This document shows positions 43,569 through 52,317 of a DNA stretch of 64,000 nt, one piece after another. The DNA is from Actinoplanes italicus (GTDB lineage Bacteria > Actinomycetota > Actinomycetes > Mycobacteriales > Micromonosporaceae), in assembly GCF_003001815.1 (NCBI RefSeq), contig NZ_PVMZ01000016.1, forward strand, positions 219,075 through 283,074, read 5' to 3'. How positions within the stretch are numbered: the first letter of the stretch is position 1; each line of letters opens with the position of its first letter. The notes beneath the pieces are model-generated. The model worked only from the letters and a program-made list of their open reading frames with translations. It was not told where the DNA came from and ran no database searches. Position numbers and translations under genes: made by a program.

Positions 43569-44816
43569 TCAGCCATGACTTCCGGGGCCGGGCATGCCCG
43601 ACTCGCCCTGCGAGACGCCGTTCATGAACGACGCCATCAGGCCCGGATCGTGCTCGGGAGCGGGATCCGGGGCCGTGCGCGGCGGGCCGAGCTGCAGTTG
43701 CGGGGCCATGTGGGTCTGGCTGCGGCGACGCGGGAGCGGGGGCCGCGGCGACGGTTTCGCGTTCGGGACGACCTCGATGGTGTCCTCGGCCACGGGCAAC
43801 GAGGGCTCCGTGACCGTGATCCGGTGTTGCAGCGGAACGCGCTTCTGGAGCGGAAGTCGTTCCCGGGGTCGCGGGGTGGTCTCTGGTTCCCGCTCCGGTT
43901 CCCGTTCTGGTTCGGCGGCCGCGCCGATCAGCAGCCGCGGCAGGATGATCACGGCCTGGATGCCGCCGAAGATGTTGGGCTGCAGCTGTACGACAATCCC
44001 GTGCTGCCGGGCGATCACGGACACCACGTAGAGCCCGATCCGGCCGTCGCGCAGCAACTCGTCGAGGTCGGTGCTCGCGGAGTCGAGCAGGAGCTGGTTG
44101 ACCCGGTCCAGATCGGCGCGCTGCATGCCGAGCCCGCGGTCCTCGACCTCGATCGCCACCCCGGAGGTGACCTGCTGGACGCGGAGCAGGACCTGGGTCT
44201 GCGGCGGCGCGAACATCGTCGCGTTCTCGATCAGCTCGGCGATCAGGTGGATGACGCTGGCGACGGCGTGCCCGGGCAGCGTGCCCTCGATCGGCGGCAC
44301 CAGCTTGACGCGGGAGTAGTGCTCGACCTCGGCGATCGCGGAACGCAGAACCTCGGTCAGCGCGACCGGGCGGCTCCACTGGCGGCGTGACACCGAACCG
44401 CCCAGCACCGCGAGGTTCTCCGCGTGCCGCCGGATCCGGGTGGCCAGGTGGTCGACCTGGAAGAGGCCCTTGAGCAGGTCGGGGTCCTCGACCTCGTTCT
44501 CCAGCCCATCGAGCAGCTGGATCTCCCGGTGCACCAGCGACTGCAGCCGCCGGGACAGGTTGACGAAGATCTCTACGTGCCGGCCGCCGTCGTGCGCCGC
44601 CGGCTCCCGGACGGGCTCCGCCGGGATCCGTGTCGCCCTGAGCTGCTCGGTGAGCCGGGCGATCTCGGAGCGGGCCGAGGCCAGTTCGGTGTCCGTCCCG
44701 GCCGGGGCGGATGGCGTCTCGCCGGGTCCGGCACCGCGGTGCCAGGCGGCCCAGCAGGTGAGGGCGACCGCAATCAGTGCCGCGAATACGGCAAGCAGAT
44801 ATGCAGTGTCGGGCAT
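43569..44816 (-). CDS. cvnA: Conservon sensor histidine-kinase-like ATPase CvnA
   Basis: A 415-residue membrane protein. One N-terminal transmembrane segment (YLLAVFAALIAVALTCWAAW) is followed by a coiled region with NLSRRLQSLVHREIQLLDGLE and an HATPase_c domain with N-box HLIAELIENATMFAPP and G-box VEDRGLGM. The last ~110 residues are a charged, Pro/Glu-rich tail. Conservon CvnA proteins resemble nitrate-sensor-type kinases but usually lack a partner regulator. The ATG at 44816 is spaced 6 nt from AAGG. Confidence 0.92.
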   Translation of the reverse strand: MPDTAYLLAVFAALIAVALTCWAAWHRGAGPGETPSAPAGTDTELASARSEIARLTEQLRATRIPAEPVREPAAHDGGRHVEIFVNLSRRLQSLVHREIQLLDGLENEVEDPDLLKGLFQVDHLATRIRRHAENLAVLGGSVSRRQWSRPVALTEVLRSAIAEVEHYSRVKLVPPIEGTLPGHAVASVIHLIAELIENATMFAPPQTQVLLRVQQVTSGVAIEVEDRGLGMQRADLDRVNQLLLDSASTDLDELLRDGRIGLYVVSVIARQHGIVVQLQPNIFGGIQAVIILPRLLIGAAAEPEREPEREPETTPRPRERLPLQKRVPLQHRITVTEPSLPVAEDTIEVVPNAKPSPRPPLPRRRSQTHMAPQLQLGPPRTAPDPAPEHDPGLMASFMNGVSQGESGMPGPGSHG

Positions 44817-44868
44817 GAGCATCCTTGGATTCGGTGATGCGGCATTGTCCCGGGGTGGAGGGATTTTC

Positions 44869-44896
44869 ACTCTAGTGAGGACGGATTGCAGAGCAA
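44869..44896 (-). promoter_or_regulatory. Candidate promoter of the conservon
   Basis: Minus strand TTGCTC (44896-44891), 16 bp, TAGAGT (44874-44869), about 55 bp before the cvnA ATG. The match to the vegetative consensus is moderate. Confidence 0.4.
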
Positions 44897-44946
44897 GGGC
44901 GTGAAATCAGGACCGGCATCGTTCTGATGAAGTGGTCAACCTCAAT

Positions 44947-44979
44947 GCTGATTCAGGTCATCTGAATGGGTGAATCAGC
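44947..44979. other. 9-bp inverted repeat between GGDEF-EAL gene and conservon
   Basis: GCTGATTCA (44947-44955) and TGAATCAGC (44971-44979) with a 15-bp spacer that holds another TGAAT. It is AT-rich for this genome. It may terminate the upstream gene (stop at 45005) or be an operator for cvnA, about 130-160 bp upstream of its start. Confidence 0.45.
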
Positions 44980-45004
44980 GGGTGACAATTGAACTGCGCC
45001 GAGG

Positions 45005-47638
45005 TTATGGTCCCGCTGGCCGATCCCACTCACGCGATCTTTCGAGCAGCGCCTCGAGGTGCTCGGCCGGCAGCGGGCGGGCCAGCAGGTCGCCCTGGCC
45101 GTACCGGCAACCGGTGGCGTAGACGGTCTCCACGTCGTCGTCGGTGGACAGGCCGTCGGCGATCACGTCCATGCCGAGCCGCCGGCCCAGCGTGACGGCG
45201 ATGTCCATGATCGCGCCGACCGCCGGGGCGGAGCCCTGTTGACTGAACACCCCACGGTCGATCTTCAGCAGGTCGACCGGCAGGACACGCAGCCGGCTCA
45301 GGGAGGTGGGGCCGGCGCCGAAGTGCCCCACCGCCGTACGCACGTCGCTCATCCGCAGCGCCCGCAGATGTTCGGCCAGTCGTTCGCTGGACTCCGGGCT
45401 CTGGTGCAGGTCGTCCTCACTGACCTCGACCACGAGCGCCGACCGGGGAATCCGGTGGACGGTGAGCAGCTCGTCGAGCCCGACCCCGAACGGTTCCGCC
45501 CCGAGCTCGCTCGGGCGCACGCTGATCGAGAACCACAGTGGCTGGTACTCCCCGCGCCACGCGGCGACCTGCCGGCACGTGCGGTGCAACGCCCATTGCC
45601 GCAGCTCACCGAGCATGCCGAGGTCCTCGGCCAGGGCCAGCAGCTCATCGGCGGCGAGGCGGCCCAGCGTGGGGTGCCGCCAGCTGATCATCGCCTCGAC
45701 GCCGACCGGGCGCCTGCCGGACAGCTCGAACACCGGCTGGAAGAGCAGTTCCAGCTGGTTGCGGTCCATTGCCGTCGGCAGGTCCTGCTCGAGTGCGGAC
45801 CGGCGTACCAGCTGCTCCTCGATGGTCTCGTCGTACCACTCGACGCCGCCGGGCGGCTGGGAACGGGCCACACGCAGGCCGAGGGCGGCCCGTCGCAACA
45901 TCTCGTCGGTGTCGGTCTGCGGGCACGCGTCGGTCAGCCCGGCCCAGATCAGCAGGTGGGCGCTGGCGCCGTCCAGCTCGTAGGGTGCTGTCAGGGCGGT
46001 GACCAGCTGGTTGGCCAGCAGATGTGCGCTGACCGCGCCGCTGCGGGTCAGCACCGCGAACCGGGCGTCGCCGACGCGGGCACAGACGTCGGTGGCGTCG
46101 ATACGCGTGCGTACCCGGCGGGCCGCCTCGACGAGCACCGTCTCGGAACGCTCGGTGCCGTGCACGTCGGTGATCGCGGTGAGCCCGCTGAGTTCCAGGA
46201 CGATCAGCGCGCCCCCCTCGGCTGTCCCCGGGCCGGCGCCGCGCAGGCCCCGCACATTGGCCAGCCCGGTCAGCGGGTCCTGATGGGACGCCTGCTGGAG
46301 GGCCTGCTCGAGTTCCCGCTGGTCGGTGACGTCACGGATGTGCAGGACGAGGCTGCGGCCGGGCATGGCGGGGTCGGCGCCGCCGACCGTCCACTCCGTC
46401 TCGCGCCACCGCCCGAAGCCGTCCCGGAACCTGGCCGTGACCGATCGGGCGTCCAGCTCGGTGCGGTCCTCGTTGAGCCGTGCGGTGAGGAACTCGTCGA
46501 GCGCGGCCGCCTGGTCCCGGTGGACCAGCGAGGTGATCGACCGGCCCAGAACCTCCTGGTCGGACAGGCCGAAGTGGCGTGCGGCGGCCGAGGACTGCCA
46601 GCAGACGGCCAGGCCGGTGTCGAGCACCATCGCCACGTCCGACGCGCCGAACATCAGGCTGCGCAGCCGCCTGCCGTGGTGGGTCAGCAGGTCGGCGTGG
46701 CGGCGCAGGGCGACGGCGGCGACGAACTCGCGGGTCGCCACCGCCAGCAGCGCGATCACCGCCAGGGCGATCGCGGTCGCGTCGAGGTGGCCGCCGTGCA
46801 GAAGCCTTGCCGCCACCGCGACGGACGAGCCCAGCACCGGCAGGGCGAACAGCGGGAACCCGGCGGCCGGCTCGGTGCCCGCCGGCACCGGGCGGCCGGT
46901 CTCCGGGTCGACGCGGACGCTGCCCCACCACATCACCCAGGCGGCGATGTTAACGGCGGCGCCGGCAGCGACCACGGCGAGCGCCGAGTTGGGGTTGGCC
47001 GGGTTGTCCGCGCCGATGACCAGGGCGGTGAGACAGATCAGCGTCAGGGCGACGCCCGGGCCGGCCCACCGCAGCGAGGCCCGATGCCGGATGGAGTGCA
47101 CGCCGACAACGGCGGCGACGGCGGTGGCGGTCGCGCCGACGATGGTGGCGATCGACGAGGCGCCCCGCAGGTAGCCGTCGCTGAAGATGAGCACCCAGGG
47201 CGGGAGGGTCAGGCACGCGGAGACACCGACGATGTCCAGGCAGACCCGCAGCCTGCCGAGGGGGTCACGATGCTGCTGCGGGCGAAGCAGCGCGGGCAGC
47301 ATGATGAGGACGGCCAGGAAGAGAGTCACCAGGTACAGCCGGGCCGTCACCGGAACCCCGTCGACGCCGACGGCCGGCTGGGCCAGCGTGATCACCGCAC
47401 CGGCAGCCCCGGCGGCGCCGATCAGAAGCAGTCCGCCGCCCAGCAGCAGGGCACGGAACCGCGGTCCGGCCGTCGTCCCCGTGCGGGCGGACCACATCGT
47501 CATCGCGCCGGGGATCAGCACCGCGGCGGTCAGCAGCCCACCGGCCACCGGCAGCGGCAGCAGGGCCACGACCGCCAGAGCCAGGGCGGCACCGACGCCG
47601 ACGAACGTTGATGGACGCACCGACCGCAGCGCACTCAT
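45005..47638 (-). CDS. Membrane PAS-GGDEF-EAL protein with degenerate catalytic motifs
   Basis: An 877-residue protein. About eight to ten transmembrane segments span residues 10-310; a PAS domain covers about 325-440; GGDEF about 450-600; EAL about 615-865. The GGDEF signature is VGDARF (522-527) and the EAL motif is VEAM (647-650). The metal-binding DDFGTG equivalent is GHFGAG (771-776), although KIDRGVF is kept. Both cyclase and phosphodiesterase activity are therefore doubtful; it may bind c-di-GMP or act as a scaffold or receptor. Confidence 0.9.
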   Translation of the reverse strand: MSALRSVRPSTFVGVGAALALAVVALLPLPVAGGLLTAAVLIPGAMTMWSARTGTTAGPRFRALLLGGGLLLIGAAGAAGAVITLAQPAVGVDGVPVTARLYLVTLFLAVLIMLPALLRPQQHRDPLGRLRVCLDIVGVSACLTLPPWVLIFSDGYLRGASSIATIVGATATAVAAVVGVHSIRHRASLRWAGPGVALTLICLTALVIGADNPANPNSALAVVAAGAAVNIAAWVMWWGSVRVDPETGRPVPAGTEPAAGFPLFALPVLGSSVAVAARLLHGGHLDATAIALAVIALLAVATREFVAAVALRRHADLLTHHGRRLRSLMFGASDVAMVLDTGLAVCWQSSAAARHFGLSDQEVLGRSITSLVHRDQAAALDEFLTARLNEDRTELDARSVTARFRDGFGRWRETEWTVGGADPAMPGRSLVLHIRDVTDQRELEQALQQASHQDPLTGLANVRGLRGAGPGTAEGGALIVLELSGLTAITDVHGTERSETVLVEAARRVRTRIDATDVCARVGDARFAVLTRSGAVSAHLLANQLVTALTAPYELDGASAHLLIWAGLTDACPQTDTDEMLRRAALGLRVARSQPPGGVEWYDETIEEQLVRRSALEQDLPTAMDRNQLELLFQPVFELSGRRPVGVEAMISWRHPTLGRLAADELLALAEDLGMLGELRQWALHRTCRQVAAWRGEYQPLWFSISVRPSELGAEPFGVGLDELLTVHRIPRSALVVEVSEDDLHQSPESSERLAEHLRALRMSDVRTAVGHFGAGPTSLSRLRVLPVDLLKIDRGVFSQQGSAPAVGAIMDIAVTLGRRLGMDVIADGLSTDDDVETVYATGCRYGQGDLLARPLPAEHLEALLERSREWDRPAGP

Positions 47639-47669
47639 GGGCGAATCCTACGGATCCGGCACGCCGCGG

Positions 47670-48272
47670 TCACAGCCAGTCGTGCTCACGGGCGTAGCGG
47701 GCCGCCTCGTGACGGGTCTGGGTCTGGGTCTTCTGCATGGCGCTGGACAGGTAGTTGCGGACGGTCCCCTGTGCCAGGTGCAGCCGGGCGGCGATGTCGG
47801 CCACCGAGTAGCCCTCGCCGGTGACCCGCAGCACGTCCAGCTCGCGTTCGGTCAGCGGGCAGTCGTCGATGACGGCTAGCGCCGAGACGTCCGGGTCGAT
47901 CCAGCGCTTGCCCGCGTGCAGGGTGGCGATGACGGTCGCGATGTGGGCGGGTTCCGCCGACTTGCTGACAAAACCCTGAACCCCCGACTTCAAAGCCTTC
48001 CGGAGTACGCCGGGGCGCGCGTGCCGGGTCAGCATGAGTATCACCTGCCGCGGCCGGGCACGGCGGATCTCGGCGACGGCGCCCAGCCCGTCCACGTTGG
48101 GCATCTCGAGGTCGATCACCAGCACGTCCGGCTGATGGAGCAGCGTGGCCTCCACGGCCTCCCGTCCGTCCGACGCCTCGGCCAGCACGGTGATGTCCCC
48201 CTCGAGCGGCAGCAGGGCGGCCATCGCCTTGCGCAGCAGGGCCTCGTCGTCGGCCAGCACGACGGACGTCAT
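47670..48272 (-). CDS. LuxR/NarL-type response regulator
   Basis: A 200-residue regulator. The receiver has acidic ADDE (7-10), phosphoacceptor Asp54 (VLVIDLEMPNVDG) and Lys in FVSKSAEP. The output is a LuxR-type helix-turn-helix with LTERELDVLRVTGEGYSVADIAARLHLAQGTVRNYLS. Its ATG overlaps the kinase stop by 4 bp. It probably controls the divergent ABC transporter operon. Confidence 0.93.
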   Translation of the reverse strand: MTSVVLADDEALLRKAMAALLPLEGDITVLAEASDGREAVEATLLHQPDVLVIDLEMPNVDGLGAVAEIRRARPRQVILMLTRHARPGVLRKALKSGVQGFVSKSAEPAHIATVIATLHAGKRWIDPDVSALAVIDDCPLTERELDVLRVTGEGYSVADIAARLHLAQGTVRNYLSSAMQKTQTQTRHEAARYAREHDWL

Positions 48273-49390
48273 CGCGCACCGCCCGAGAACGCGGGGAACA
48301 CCGCGGCCGTCGTGAATTCTCCGTCCTCGGCGGTCACTGTCAGTTCTCCCCCGTCGGTCACCATCCGCTGCCGCAGAGCCGAGAGCCCACGCAATTCGGG
48401 CGGACCGTTGCCCACGGCACCGTCATTGACGATCGTGATTCCTGATGCTGTGAGAGTGATGGCCACCCGCGTGCCCTGTGCGTGCCGCAGGATGTTCGTC
48501 GTCGTTTCCCGTAACACCTGACCGAGCATTTCACTCACTCGCGCGTCCACCTCCGATTCACGCGTGATACGCACCCGGATCCCGGCCGCTTCGAACAGGT
48601 TCTTCGCATTCTCGAGCTCCGCCGACAGGTTCAGCCGGCGCTGCGCGTACGCCAGCTCCTTGGTCTGTTTTATCGTGTCGCTCACCAGGTCGTGGATCTC
48701 GCAGAGTTCCTGCTCGGCCCGGCCCGGATCGCTGTGCACGAGTTTGCGCGCGAGCGCCGCCTTCAGCTTCACCACGTGCAGCGTGTGACCCTGGATGTCG
48801 TGCAGGTCGCTCGCGAAGCGCACCCGTTCCCGGATGACGGCCAGCTCGGCCTCGCGTTCCCTGGAGACCTCCAGTTCCTGCACGATGTCGTAGAACCGCT
48901 CCCCGGCGAAGGCGAGCACCAGGATCGTCAGGGTGAGGCCGCCCGGGGTGAGCACGTACCTGGCGAACGCGTCGCCGCCGGGTTCCATCAGCAGCCGGCC
49001 GGCGCCGACCGCGACGACGAAGGCCAGGAGCCCGGCCGCCGCCGCATACCGATGACGGGTCAGGCGCGGGAGGGTCAGCGAGGCGACGCTGGTGACACCC
49101 CAGTACGCGTTGGGACTCCCCACCACGAAGGCTCCGACCGGCCACACCGCGGCCGCGACCGCCAGACAGGGCCAGGCCACCCGGCCGATGTCGTTCGCCG
49201 TCCACCGTTCGAAGGCCACCAGCGCCGCGATCACGCCCGGCGCCAGCACGAGCGTGTGCCACCACGACCGTATGTCGACCGCCATCACGACCACCGCCGC
49301 CAGCGTGATCGGCGGCAACGCCGTGTAGAGGTTGAGCCGGCGCAGGCGCCCCTGGGTCGCCTCGGTGAGACGCAACGATCTTGCCTTCAC
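48269..49390 (-). CDS. Sensor histidine kinase, HisKA_3 (DesK/LiaS-like)
   Basis: A kinase of 373 residues from GTG 49390, or 393 from ATG 49450. Five or six transmembrane helices occupy the N-terminal half, followed by a short coiled coil. The phosphoacceptor is in FASDLHDIQGHTLHVVKLK (His197 from the first start), with ATP-binding N-box EMLGQVLRETTTNILRHA and GRGL-type ELRGLSALRQR. The integral-membrane sensor with almost no loops suggests sensing within the bilayer, as in cell-envelope stress systems paired with drug exporters. Confidence 0.88.
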   Translation of the reverse strand: MKARSLRLTEATQGRLRRLNLYTALPPITLAAVVVMAVDIRSWWHTLVLAPGVIAALVAFERWTANDIGRVAWPCLAVAAAVWPVGAFVVGSPNAYWGVTSVASLTLPRLTRHRYAAAAGLLAFVVAVGAGRLLMEPGGDAFARYVLTPGGLTLTILVLAFAGERFYDIVQELEVSREREAELAVIRERVRFASDLHDIQGHTLHVVKLKAALARKLVHSDPGRAEQELCEIHDLVSDTIKQTKELAYAQRRLNLSAELENAKNLFEAAGIRVRITRESEVDARVSEMLGQVLRETTTNILRHAQGTRVAITLTASGITIVNDGAVGNGPPELRGLSALRQRMVTDGGELTVTAEDGEFTTAAVFPAFSGGAR

Positions 49391-49435
49391 CCCACCAGTA
49401 TTCGGCCGGACCGGGGTGCCGGGTAGTGACACCAC

Positions 49436-49453
49436 GTCATGTCCGTTCATGAC
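49436..49453. promoter_or_regulatory. Inverted repeat in the kinase/ABC divergent promoter region
   Basis: GTCATG, 6 bp, CATGAC. It lies between the two-component genes and the ABC operon, surrounded by further GACAC/GTGTC words. It is a plausible response-regulator site. It would lie inside the kinase gene if that started at 49450. Confidence 0.4.
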
Positions 49454-49499
49454 ACGGCGACACTGACCGTACGGGTGGGGCGGCTGGTGTCATCGTTTC

Positions 49500-50381
49500 A
49501 TGTCCACAACGCCAGTCATCGAAGTCGAACGCCTCAACCTCAAGTACGGCGACTTCCACGCCGTACGCGATCTCTCCTTCGAGGTTCGTCCCGGGGAGCT
49601 GTACGCGCTGCTGGGCACGAACGGCGCCGGCAAGACCTCGACCCTGGAGACCGTCGAGGGGCACCGGGTCCCGACGTCCGGGACCGTCCGGGTGTTCGGC
49701 CAGAGTCCCCGCGACCGTAAGGCGGTACGGCCGCGCATGGGCATCATGCTGCAGGACAGCGGGTTCTCCCCCGACCTCACCGTCCGCGAGTCGGTCGGCC
49801 TGATCGGCGGGCTGACCCGGCGCGACGACGACGTGGACCGGGTCGTCGACCTGGTCGGCCTGAACCACAGGGCCGGCACGCTGGTCGGTCAGCTGTCCGG
49901 CGGCGAGAAACGCCGCCTCGACTTCGCGACGGCCGTCTACGGCACGCCCGAGCTGATCTTCCTGGACGAGCCGACCACCGGCCTGGACATCCAGTCCCGC
50001 GACGACCTGTGGGACGCCGTCGACCGGCTGCGCGAGAACGGCTCGACCGTAGTGCTGACCACGCACTACCTGGAGGAGGCGCAGCAGCGCGCCGACCGGA
50101 TCGGGCTCATGCACAAGGGTGTCTTCCACCGCGAGGGCACCGTCGCCGAGCTGACCCGGACCCTGCCCGCCGTCATCACGTTCACACCGTCGGCCACCGC
50201 GCCCGCGCTGCCGCTGCCGGTCGCCGCGGCCGCCGACGGGTCGGTGCGCGTCGAGACCTTCCACCTGCAGAAAGACCTGCACCTGCTGCTGGCCTGGGCT
50301 CAGGACCACGCCGTCGAACTGCGCGACCTGTCAGCCGGCCCGACCCGGCTCGACGACGTCTTCCGCGCCATCGAATCCTGA
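49500..50381 (+). CDS. ABC transporter ATP-binding protein
   Basis: A 293-residue ABC ATPase of the drug/lipid exporter type. Walker A GTNGAGKTS at 39-47, Q-loop MLQDSGFS, signature LSGGEKRR from 132, Walker B LIFLDEPTTGLD at 152 and an H-loop in LTTHYLEEAQ. The C-terminal ~70 residues match the extension of DrrA/CcmA-like exporters. ATG at 49500 has no clear ribosome-binding site. It pairs with the permease 28 bp downstream and diverges from a two-component system that probably induces it. Confidence 0.94.
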   Translation: MSTTPVIEVERLNLKYGDFHAVRDLSFEVRPGELYALLGTNGAGKTSTLETVEGHRVPTSGTVRVFGQSPRDRKAVRPRMGIMLQDSGFSPDLTVRESVGLIGGLTRRDDDVDRVVDLVGLNHRAGTLVGQLSGGEKRRLDFATAVYGTPELIFLDEPTTGLDIQSRDDLWDAVDRLRENGSTVVLTTHYLEEAQQRADRIGLMHKGVFHREGTVAELTRTLPAVITFTPSATAPALPLPVAAAADGSVRVETFHLQKDLHLLLAWAQDHAVELRDLSAGPTRLDDVFRAIES

Positions 50382-50409
50382 CCCGTCCCCACCCTCGGAT
50401 AGGACCGTC

Positions 50410-51129
50410 ATGCTCGCCATCGCTCGTTCCGAGCTCATCCAGATCTTCCGCAACCGCATGGTGCTGGTCACCAGCTTCGTCATCCCGGTCGCGGTCAGCG
50501 CGTTCTTCGTCTACCGGCACGAGGTGTTCGCCCAGCTCGCCAGCTTCGGTTACATCGCGGCGATCATCATGTTCACGGTCGGCGCCTTCGGGCTCTACAC
50601 CTCGATCGTGACGACGCTCGCCTCACGCCGGCAGAACCTGTTCCTCAAGCGGCTGCGCTCCACGGCCGAGAGCGACGCCGGCATCCTGGCCGGGCTCGTC
50701 ACGCCGGCCACGGTCGTCGCTCTCGTACAGCTGACCGGGATTCTGATCGTTTTCGGCCTGGTCGCCGGCCGGCCCGACAACGTGCCACTGCTGGTGCTCG
50801 CGGTGCTGGCCACCGTGGCCATGATGGTCGGTCTGGCACTCGCCACGGCCGGCGTGACCAACTCGCCCGAGCACGCCCAGGTCACCACGCTACCGGTGAG
50901 CCTCGGCGTCATCGCCGTGTCGAGCTGGGTCGGCATCACCGGCACGGCGGAGCTCGAACTGGTCAAGCGGCTGCTCCCGGGCGGCGCGGCGACCGAGCTG
51001 ATGCTCAACGCCTGGAACGGCGGGGTCGCCCTGTCGGACTCCCTGGTCCTGCTGGGGCCCACGTTCGCCTGGGTGGTCGTCGCCGTCTCGTTCGCGAACC
51101 GGATGTTCCGCTGGGAGCCCCGCCGCTGA
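50410..51129 (+). CDS. ABC-2 type transporter permease
   Basis: A 239-residue integral membrane protein with six predicted helices. The N-terminus ARSELIQIFRNRMVLVTSFVIPV is the amphipathic start plus TM1 of ABC-2 permeases, followed by SFGYIAAIIMFTVGAFG, a charged loop RRQNLFLKRLRSTAES, then four more helices. It forms the exporter with the ATPase upstream. The exported compound cannot be told. Confidence 0.92.
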   Translation: MLAIARSELIQIFRNRMVLVTSFVIPVAVSAFFVYRHEVFAQLASFGYIAAIIMFTVGAFGLYTSIVTTLASRRQNLFLKRLRSTAESDAGILAGLVTPATVVALVQLTGILIVFGLVAGRPDNVPLLVLAVLATVAMMVGLALATAGVTNSPEHAQVTTLPVSLGVIAVSSWVGITGTAELELVKRLLPGGAATELMLNAWNGGVALSDSLVLLGPTFAWVVVAVSFANRMFRWEPRR

Positions 51130-51139
51130 CGGCACCGGG

Positions 51140-51538
51140 TCAGTGGCCTTCCCGGCCGCTGCCGCCTGCCCCGCCGCCGCTGCCGCTGCCTTCCCGGCCG
51201 CTACTGCCCTGCCGGTCGTCCAGGAAGCCACGGATCTCCTCGACCAGTGCACGTGTTGCGGCCCCGCGCTCGTCCCGCGCGGGGCCTTCGAGGATCTCGA
51301 GCAGTGCGGGGGCCAGCTCGACCGGCCCGGAGTCCGGCTTCGGCCACTCGAGAGCCGACTGATACCCCGCGTCCGGCCCCATCAGCTGAATCCGGGCCGT
51401 GTCGCCCGCCTTCGACACCTCGAAGACGGGGTTGGAGGCCGTCGGATAGGCGTCGATGAAGTTGTCCGGGCTGACCTGAATCGGCTCCAGGGACTGATCG
51501 AGGAACACGAAACGGGGGCTGATCTTCTGGTCGGTCAA
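51140..51538 (-). CDS. Hypothetical protein with Gly-rich C-terminus
   Basis: A 132-residue soluble protein beginning MTDQKISPRFVFLDQSLEPIQVSP and ending in a Gly/Ser/Arg-rich tail from about residue 108. The TTG start at 51538 has a GGAG site 7 bp upstream. No family recognised. It converges with the ABC permease gene 10 bp away, and its 5' side meets the decayed TetR fragment. Confidence 0.6.
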   Translation of the reverse strand: MTDQKISPRFVFLDQSLEPIQVSPDNFIDAYPTASNPVFEVSKAGDTARIQLMGPDAGYQSALEWPKPDSGPVELAPALLEILEGPARDERGAATRALVEEIRGFLDDRQGSSGREGSGSGGGAGGSGREGH

Positions 51539-51585
51539 CGTGGTCTCCTTCGACGGGCGACCGGAACGGGCGTGTGGCCGTGGGG

Positions 51586-51783
51586 TTACCCCCGCTCCGG
51601 CAGGGCAACCGTCCGAGGCAGTGGTCGCCCAGCGGGCCGGCGGCCGCCAGTCCAGGCCGTCGAGGATGGGCCGAACGCGTCGGCGTAGCGGTCTCCGGAA
51701 CGCAGCGCGTGCAGGGCCATCTCGGCGAGGTGCGGGAACTCGTCGGCGGGCGGCCGCTTGATCAGCGAACCATCTCTAGACAC
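51586..51783 (-). pseudogene. TetR-family regulator remnant (C-terminal piece, frameshifted)
   Basis: The minus strand reads EFPHLAEMALHALRSGDRYADAFG and, in the next frame, PILDGLDW. This order (FPHLAEM...F..ILDGL) is typical of the C-terminal helices of TetR/AcrR regulators, but it is interrupted by a frameshift near 51670 and the DNA-binding half is missing. The 5' break coincides with the start of the 42-bp tandem repeats. Confidence 0.5.
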
Positions 51784-51840
51784 CTTTTACGGTCAGGGTC
51801 TGGTTGGGGTTGGTGGGGACAGTCCTGTCCCGGGCCGCTT

Positions 51841-52049
51841 GATCGCCCAGCCGTGGCAGGCGAACCCCTTCCGCGGGCTGTTGATCGCCCAGCCGTGGCC
51901 GGCGAACCCTTCCCCAGACTGCGTGATCGCCCAGCCCTGGCAGGCGAACCCTTCCGCGGGCTGTTGATCGCCCAGCGGTGGCCGGTGGCCCCTTCCTCGG
52001 ACAGCCTGATCGCCCAGCCGTGGGCGGTGAACCCTTTACCGGGCCGGAG
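51841..52049 (+). repeat. 42-bp tandem repeat, five units
   Basis: Units beginning GATCGCCCAG at 51841, 51883, 51925, 51966 and 52008 (period 42, once 41). Each contains a version of CCGTGGCAGGCGAACCC. The single 41-bp period breaks any reading frame, so the array is unlikely to be coding. Confidence 0.8.
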
Positions 52050-52317
52050 GCAGCGATATCCCGGAGCCCGGCTCCGAAAACGGCCGTAGTCGATCGTCCA
52101 GCACCGGACCGCGGCGGTAACCGGCCCCCGCGATCCCGGCGGCGATCCGAGGCATCCTCGGACCGCACGACGGCAACGCCAGGCCCACCAGCCGACCGAG
52201 CGCCACCGACGAATGCGGCTGACGGGCCGGGAACCCCGACGGCGAAAGCTCTCTAGAGTTCTCGGCCGGATTCCCCAGCTGAAGCTCCGTATTTCCCGGC
52301 CCCACCACGCCGGTTGT

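Noticed and set aside
45059..47611. Long plus-strand open frame opposite the degenerate GGDEF-EAL gene
   Set aside because: Antisense shadow with low-complexity Arg/Gly/Val sequence; the minus-strand protein has clear domains.
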